Made by a program: the position numbers and the translations under genes. A DNA stretch of 64,000 nt, from positions 3,735,001 through 3,799,000 of the forward strand of contig NZ_CP095743.1 in assembly GCF_022049065.2 (NCBI RefSeq), given 5' to 3'. Source of the DNA: Niallia sp. Man26 (GTDB taxonomy: Bacteria > Bacillota > Bacilli > Bacillales > Cytobacillaceae). Positions 59,983-64,000 of the stretch are shown here, piece after piece (position 1 is the stretch's first letter; every line of letters starts with the position of its first letter). The notes below the pieces were generated by a model. It had not been told where the DNA came from. It made no database searches and saw only the letters and a program-made list of their open reading frames with translations.

Positions 59983-60966
59983 ATGGATAACGTATTTGAT
60001 TACGAAGATATACAGTTAATTCCCGCAAAATGTATCGTGGATAGCCGTTCAGAATGTGATACATCTGTAACATTGGGTGGACATACTTTTAGATTGCCAG
60101 TTGTTCCTGCAAATATGCAGACAATAATAGATGAAAAGGTTGCTGAATATTTAGCGGAAAATGGATATTTCTATATAATGCACCGCTTCCAGCCTGAAAC
60201 TAGAAAGGCATTTATCCAGGATATGCAACAAAAAGGATATATTGCATCAATTAGTGTAGGAGTTAAAGAAGAGGAATATGGGTTTGTTGAAGAACTTGCT
60301 TCCGAGAACCTAGTTCCTGAATTTATAACAATAGATATTGCTCATGGTCATTCTAATGCTGTAATCAGAATGATTAAGCATATTAAACAGCATTTGCCTG
60401 CAAGCTTTGTTATTGCTGGTAATGTTGGTACACCAGAAGCTGTCAGAGAGCTGGAGAATGCAGGAGCTGATGCAACTAAGGTTGGTATCGGACCTGGTAA
60501 AGTATGTATTACAAAAATTAAAACAGGCTTTGGAACTGGCGGCTGGCAACTAGCAGCACTTCGCTGGTGTGCAAAGGCTGCGAGCAAACCAATTATCGCT
60601 GACGGCGGTATCCGCACACATGGGGATATTGCGAAATCCGTTCGATTTGGTGCTTCCATGGTCATGATTGGTTCCCTTTTTGCTGGTCATGAGGAATCTC
60701 CTGGAGAAACGTTTGAAAAAGACGGAAAGCTTTTCAAAGAGTATTTTGGATCTGCTTCTGAATTCCAAAAAGGCGAAAAGAAAAACGTTGAAGGCAAAAA
60801 AATGTATGTAGAGCATAAAGGTTCCCTGCAGGATACATTAATCGAAATGGAGCAAGACTTGCAGTCTTCTATTTCTTATGCTGGCGGAAAGAAACTGGAT
60901 GCCATCCGCAATGTTGATTATGTTATTGTAAAAAACTCCATCTTTAACGGAGACAAAGTTTATTAA
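59983..60966 (+). CDS. guaC: GMP reductase
   Basis: A 327-residue enzyme of the IMPDH/GMPR barrel family that converts GMP to IMP with NADPH. The catalytic loop G-P-G-K-V-C-I-T-K holds the active cysteine (near residue 175), preceded by G-N-V-G-T-P-E-A-V and followed by [10 protein letters not shown] and the [11 protein letters not shown] segment. There is no CBS domain, which separates it from IMP dehydrogenase. AGGAGTG precedes the ATG. It is monocistronic. Confidence 0.95.
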   Translation: MDNVFDYEDIQLIPAKCIVDSRSECDTSVTLGGHTFRLPVVPANMQTIIDEKVAEYLAENGYFYIMHRFQPETRKAFIQDMQQKGYIASISVGVKEEEYGFVEELASENLVPEFITIDIAHGHSNAVIRMIKHIKQHLPASFVIAGNVGTPEAVRELENAGADATKVGIGPGKVCITKIKTGFGTGGWQLAALRWCAKAASKPIIADGGIRTHGDIAKSVRFGASMVMIGSLFAGHEESPGETFEKDGKLFKEYFGSASEFQKGEKKNVEGKKMYVEHKGSLQDTLIEMEQDLQSSISYAGGKKLDAIRNVDYVIVKNSIFNGDKVY

Positions 60967-60967
60967 T

Positions 60968-61004
60968 AAAGAGAGCAAGCTGTCGTTAAGACGCTTGCTC
61001 TTTT
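60968..61004 (+). terminator. Terminator of guaC
   Basis: GAGCAAGC pairs with GCTTGCTC around a 12-base loop with its own GTC/GAC pairing, followed by TTTT. The remaining DNA up to the next gene shows only a degenerate palindrome at 61015-61030. Confidence 0.85.
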
Positions 61005-61206
61005 AATTTACAAAAGTTTCACATGAAACATTCCTCGCCGCTTTTCGACAGGCATTAGCATCCTTCTCCCCCTTGCACATCACAACACTTCCAATTATTA
61101 CAATCACCTAAAATTTAGTATGCAACGCCAAGGAAATCTTATAAGATGAAGAAAGGAAAAGCTACTTATCAGTATTGCTTTCACAAGTTTATCAAGGAGT
61201 TACATT

Positions 61207-63879
61207 ATGGAAAGACAAAATACAATTCCTTTATTAAGTTTTACTTTTACTCTGCTTATTACTGTTATCTATTATATCTGGTTGTATTTATTTCAGGAAA
61301 ATCAATCTGTACTGACATGGGGAGCAAACATTCTCTGTGTGTTAGGCAGCTGTGCCGCATCCTTATGGCTTTTACATGCTGCCAAAAGAAGCGAACAGCC
61401 TGTAAAAACGTTTTGGTATTTGCTGTTCATCGGAAATATGAGCTATATGCTTTCAGAGGTTTCTTGGTTTTTCCAAGAAAACATTCTTAAGCAGGAAATT
61501 CCATTTCCAAGCTTTTTGGATGTTCTTTATTTTATACAGGTTCTTGCCTTCTTTGGCGCATTTTTATATCATCTATCACTAGTCAAAAGAAAATTGCAGG
61601 TTGCCCGGTTTTTATTTGATGTTGCTATTTTAATGACTGTTGCATTTACTTTCAGCTGGCATTTTATCATTAGCCCTATTATTAATTCAGCACAAATGTC
61701 ACATTTTGCTTTAGCAATAACACTAGCATACCCGATCGGTGATTTAGCTGTTTTAGCTGGAGTCATTCTCGTACTGTTCGGTCCAAAGTCGTTTCTTTCC
61801 GGTCAGAGCATTTTTTTTATTTTGACAGGATTAATAATTTATATTTTGGCAGACAGCTGGTATTTCTATTTACAATATCATGATAGCTATCAATCTGGGG
61901 ATTTTGTTGATCCATTATTCTTGTTAGGTACACTGCTTGTCGGATTTACTGGCAATTTATATAGAAATGCTCCGCAGAAAAAGATAGAAGTACGAAAAAG
62001 TAATTTCATGCAGCGGGATGTTCTTCGCACAGCCATGCCATATGTTAATGTCATCATCTTGTTTATTTTTATGATTACAAATTCAGAAGGCATGGACGCA
62101 TTAACAATTGGGACAAGCGTTTCCATTCTGCTTGTTCTATTAAGACAAATCCTGATTATCACGGAAAACAGACGGCTTGTTAACAGCCTTTATGAACAAA
62201 CAGAAAAGGCTGAATTAAATAAACAGCATTATCAATCTCTTTTTGATTACCATCCAGATGCTGCCTTTTCTATGGACTTAGATGGAAACTTTGTGAGCGT
62301 GAATAATGCTGGGACAAGAATGCTTGGAATGGCAAATGAAAATATTAAAGGCTTGGCTAGCACAACATTCTTAATGTCGAAGGAAGACGAAATTCTAAAA
62401 CATTATGAAAAGGTGCGAAAAGGCATTCCTCAAGTTTATGAAGTTGCCATCAATAGCCAATATGGTCATGGTTATTACAGCATCACTAATATTCCCATTG
62501 TCGTAAAAAATAAGATTGTCGGTATCTTTGGCATCGGCAGAGATATTACTGCATTCAAAAAAAACGAGGCAAAAATTCAGTTTCTTGCTTTTCATGATCC
62601 ATTGACAGGCTTGGCAAATAGAGCAAGATTTGAGTCCTATCTCCTTGAGGCAATCGAAAAAGCACAGGAAAGGAAGGAACAGCTTGCAGTCATATTTGTC
62701 GACTTAGATAAGTTCAAAAGCATCAATGATACTTTAGGGCATGATATTGGCGATAAACTCTTACTCTCTGTAGCAAGCAGAATTAAGAACAGTCTTCCCC
62801 TGGCAGATCTGGCAGCTAGACAAGGCGGCGATGAATTTACTATTGTCCTAAAAGAAACAACTAAAGAGAGTGCAGAGCAATACGTTAAGGAGCTGCTAAA
62901 ATCATTAAAGCTCCCTCATGATATCAACGGCCACCAGCTCATAAGTACACCAAGCATTGGGGTCGCCCTCTACCCTGATCATGGCACGACTTCTGTTGAA
63001 TTAATGAAAAAAGCAGACACAGCAATGTATCAAGTAAAAGAGAACGGCAAAGGCTGTTATTTATTTTATTCTGATGCAGCAAAAGCTTATACGAGAAAAC
63101 TGTTATTAGAAAAGGATATGCCTTATGCTTTAGAGAACAAGGAGTTTTTCCTTCATTATCAACCATTAATGGATTTATCTGCAGGAAAAATTACTGGCAC
63201 AGAGGCGCTCATCCGCTGGAAGCACCCACAGCTTGGTCTGTTGCTGCCAGGTGAATTTATCCCAATCGCTGAAGAGTCAGGCTTTATACACAAACTCGGT
63301 GCATGGGTGTTAATGGAGGCTTGCAAACAAGCAAAAAAATGGCATGATAAAGGCTACTATCTAAAAATGGGAGTTAACCTTTCTCCGAAACAATTTTATC
63401 AGGAAAATCTTTTGACCAATGTAGAACAAGCATTAGCTATCTCTAAATTAGATTCCTCCTTTTTAGATTTAGAGATCACAGAACAAACTGCTATTAATAA
63501 TTTACAAGCAGTTCTGCCTAAACTACATGCATTAAAAGCATTAGGTGTAACTATCTCTATTGATGATTTTGGGACAGGCTATTCCTCCCTTTCCTATCTA
63601 GCTGAGTTTCCAATTAATACAGTGAAAATTGCAAAAGAGTTCATAAATAAGCTCGAGGAAAATAAATCTAAGGAAACCATTATCTCTTCCATTGTTGATC
63701 TTGCACAAAACTTAAACTTAGATGTACTTGCAGAAGGTGTAGAAGAAGTAAATCAAGCATTGCTTCTGAAATCAATTAATTGCCATGCAATGCAAGGCTA
63801 TCTTTTCGGAAGACCTTGTGGAAGCAGTGAAATGGAAGATTTGCTAAACAGGCAGCCTGATTTATCTATAAGTGACTGA
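61207..63879 (+). CDS. Membrane-bound PAS-GGDEF-EAL cyclic-di-GMP enzyme
   Basis: An 890-residue protein with about nine N-terminal membrane segments (1-320, resembling the DUF4084 sensor region), a PAS domain (about 335-450), a GGDEF domain with intact G-G-D-E-F (near 541-545) and an EAL domain with E-A-L-I-R-W (near 665), N-L-S-P-K-Q, E-I-T-E-Q and D-D-F-G-T-G-Y-S-S. All EAL metal-site motifs are present, so phosphodiesterase activity is likely; the GGDEF could make c-di-GMP too. The inhibitory RxxD site reads P-L-A-D, so product inhibition may be lost. AAGGAG lies seven bases before the ATG. Confidence 0.92.
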   Translation: MERQNTIPLLSFTFTLLITVIYYIWLYLFQENQSVLTWGANILCVLGSCAASLWLLHAAKRSEQPVKTFWYLLFIGNMSYMLSEVSWFFQENILKQEIPFPSFLDVLYFIQVLAFFGAFLYHLSLVKRKLQVARFLFDVAILMTVAFTFSWHFIISPIINSAQMSHFALAITLAYPIGDLAVLAGVILVLFGPKSFLSGQSIFFILTGLIIYILADSWYFYLQYHDSYQSGDFVDPLFLLGTLLVGFTGNLYRNAPQKKIEVRKSNFMQRDVLRTAMPYVNVIILFIFMITNSEGMDALTIGTSVSILLVLLRQILIITENRRLVNSLYEQTEKAELNKQHYQSLFDYHPDAAFSMDLDGNFVSVNNAGTRMLGMANENIKGLASTTFLMSKEDEILKHYEKVRKGIPQVYEVAINSQYGHGYYSITNIPIVVKNKIVGIFGIGRDITAFKKNEAKIQFLAFHDPLTGLANRARFESYLLEAIEKAQERKEQLAVIFVDLDKFKSINDTLGHDIGDKLLLSVASRIKNSLPLADLAARQGGDEFTIVLKETTKESAEQYVKELLKSLKLPHDINGHQLISTPSIGVALYPDHGTTSVELMKKADTAMYQVKENGKGCYLFYSDAAKAYTRKLLLEKDMPYALENKEFFLHYQPLMDLSAGKITGTEALIRWKHPQLGLLLPGEFIPIAEESGFIHKLGAWVLMEACKQAKKWHDKGYYLKMGVNLSPKQFYQENLLTNVEQALAISKLDSSFLDLEITEQTAINNLQAVLPKLHALKALGVTISIDDFGTGYSSLSYLAEFPINTVKIAKEFINKLEENKSKETIISSIVDLAQNLNLDVLAEGVEEVNQALLLKSINCHAMQGYLFGRPCGSSEMEDLLNRQPDLSISD

Positions 63880-64000
63880 TTCACCAGAGGACTGGGAATT
63901 AAGTATGTAAAGCGAATGGCTGGAGCGCAATGAAACGAACTAATTTTAAAGCCATATTCTATTTAGTCACAAGCTTCATTTTTTAAATTTAGCTGTAATT

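Noticed and set aside
61015..61030. parS-like palindrome AGTTTCACATGAAACA
   Set aside because: It differs from the parS consensus at the central CG and at the first position; the CpG at the centre is normally required for ParB binding.

Overview
The window looks like the chromosome of a low-GC, spore-former-type Bacillaceae (Bacillus/Niallia-like). Many genes resemble Bacillus subtilis genes (niaP, ykoEDC with tenA, lctP/ldh, guaC, yxjG, yxcD, FecCD-type iron uptake). The regulatory DNA is also Bacillus-like: cre, CodY, Rex/Fnr, TreR, NiaR, Fur and PurR sites, TPP, SAM-I and yybP-ykoY riboswitches, and one exact Noc-binding palindrome. I see no rRNA, tRNA, insertion sequence, prophage or CRISPR array. 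Genes are dense and most units end in clear hairpin terminators.

Layout. 1-4.9 kb: a PTS sugar operon (GH1 glycosidase cut by the left edge, mannonate dehydratase, EIIC) and its PRD activator. 5.0-7.1 kb: a DNA glycosylase and an NADH oxidase with four Rex-like operators. 7.3-16.4 kb: a poorly described catabolic island on the minus strand. It holds an aminopeptidase/NicX-like protein, AroM, DUF1177, DUF917, an OPT transporter and an Asp/Glu/hydantoin racemase, followed upstream by a PucR regulator and an orphan PTS_EIIC_2 membrane protein. Strong CodY boxes sit at the promoters of both the racemase-led operon and the EIIC_2 gene, and the EIIC_2 mRNA has a leader peptide plus terminator. 16.6-21.0 kb: niaP and two MATE pumps. 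21.0-23.6 kb: an oxidoreductase and treP. 23.7-27.6 kb: the TPP-riboswitch thiamine salvage operon tenA-ykoE-ykoD-ykoC. 27.8-30.4 kb: lctP-ldh. 30.6-34.5 kb: single genes (hydrolase, ATL, FAD oxidoreductase, rmlB). 34.7-39.3 kb: the livKHMGF branched-chain amino acid transporter. 40-45.9 kb: a lipoprotein, then a Fur-controlled iron cluster. 45.9-47.3 kb: a SAM-riboswitch MetE-like gene. 47.4-50 kb: a sensor kinase and a second PTS_EIIC_2 protein. 49.9-51 kb: a manganese riboswitch driving two small genes of unknown function. 51-55.7 kb: an FAD oxidoreductase, a Suv3-like RNA helicase and a VOC protein. 55.8-59 kb: a second Fur-controlled iron cluster with no ATPase. 59-64 kb: DUF975, guaC and a membrane PAS-GGDEF-EAL protein.

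The two strongest candidates for undescribed biology are the CodY/PucR-linked island at 7.3-16.4 kb and the Mn-riboswitch operon at 49.9-50.95 kb. For the latter, the aptamer, anti-terminator and terminator pairings can be read directly and predict an ON switch.
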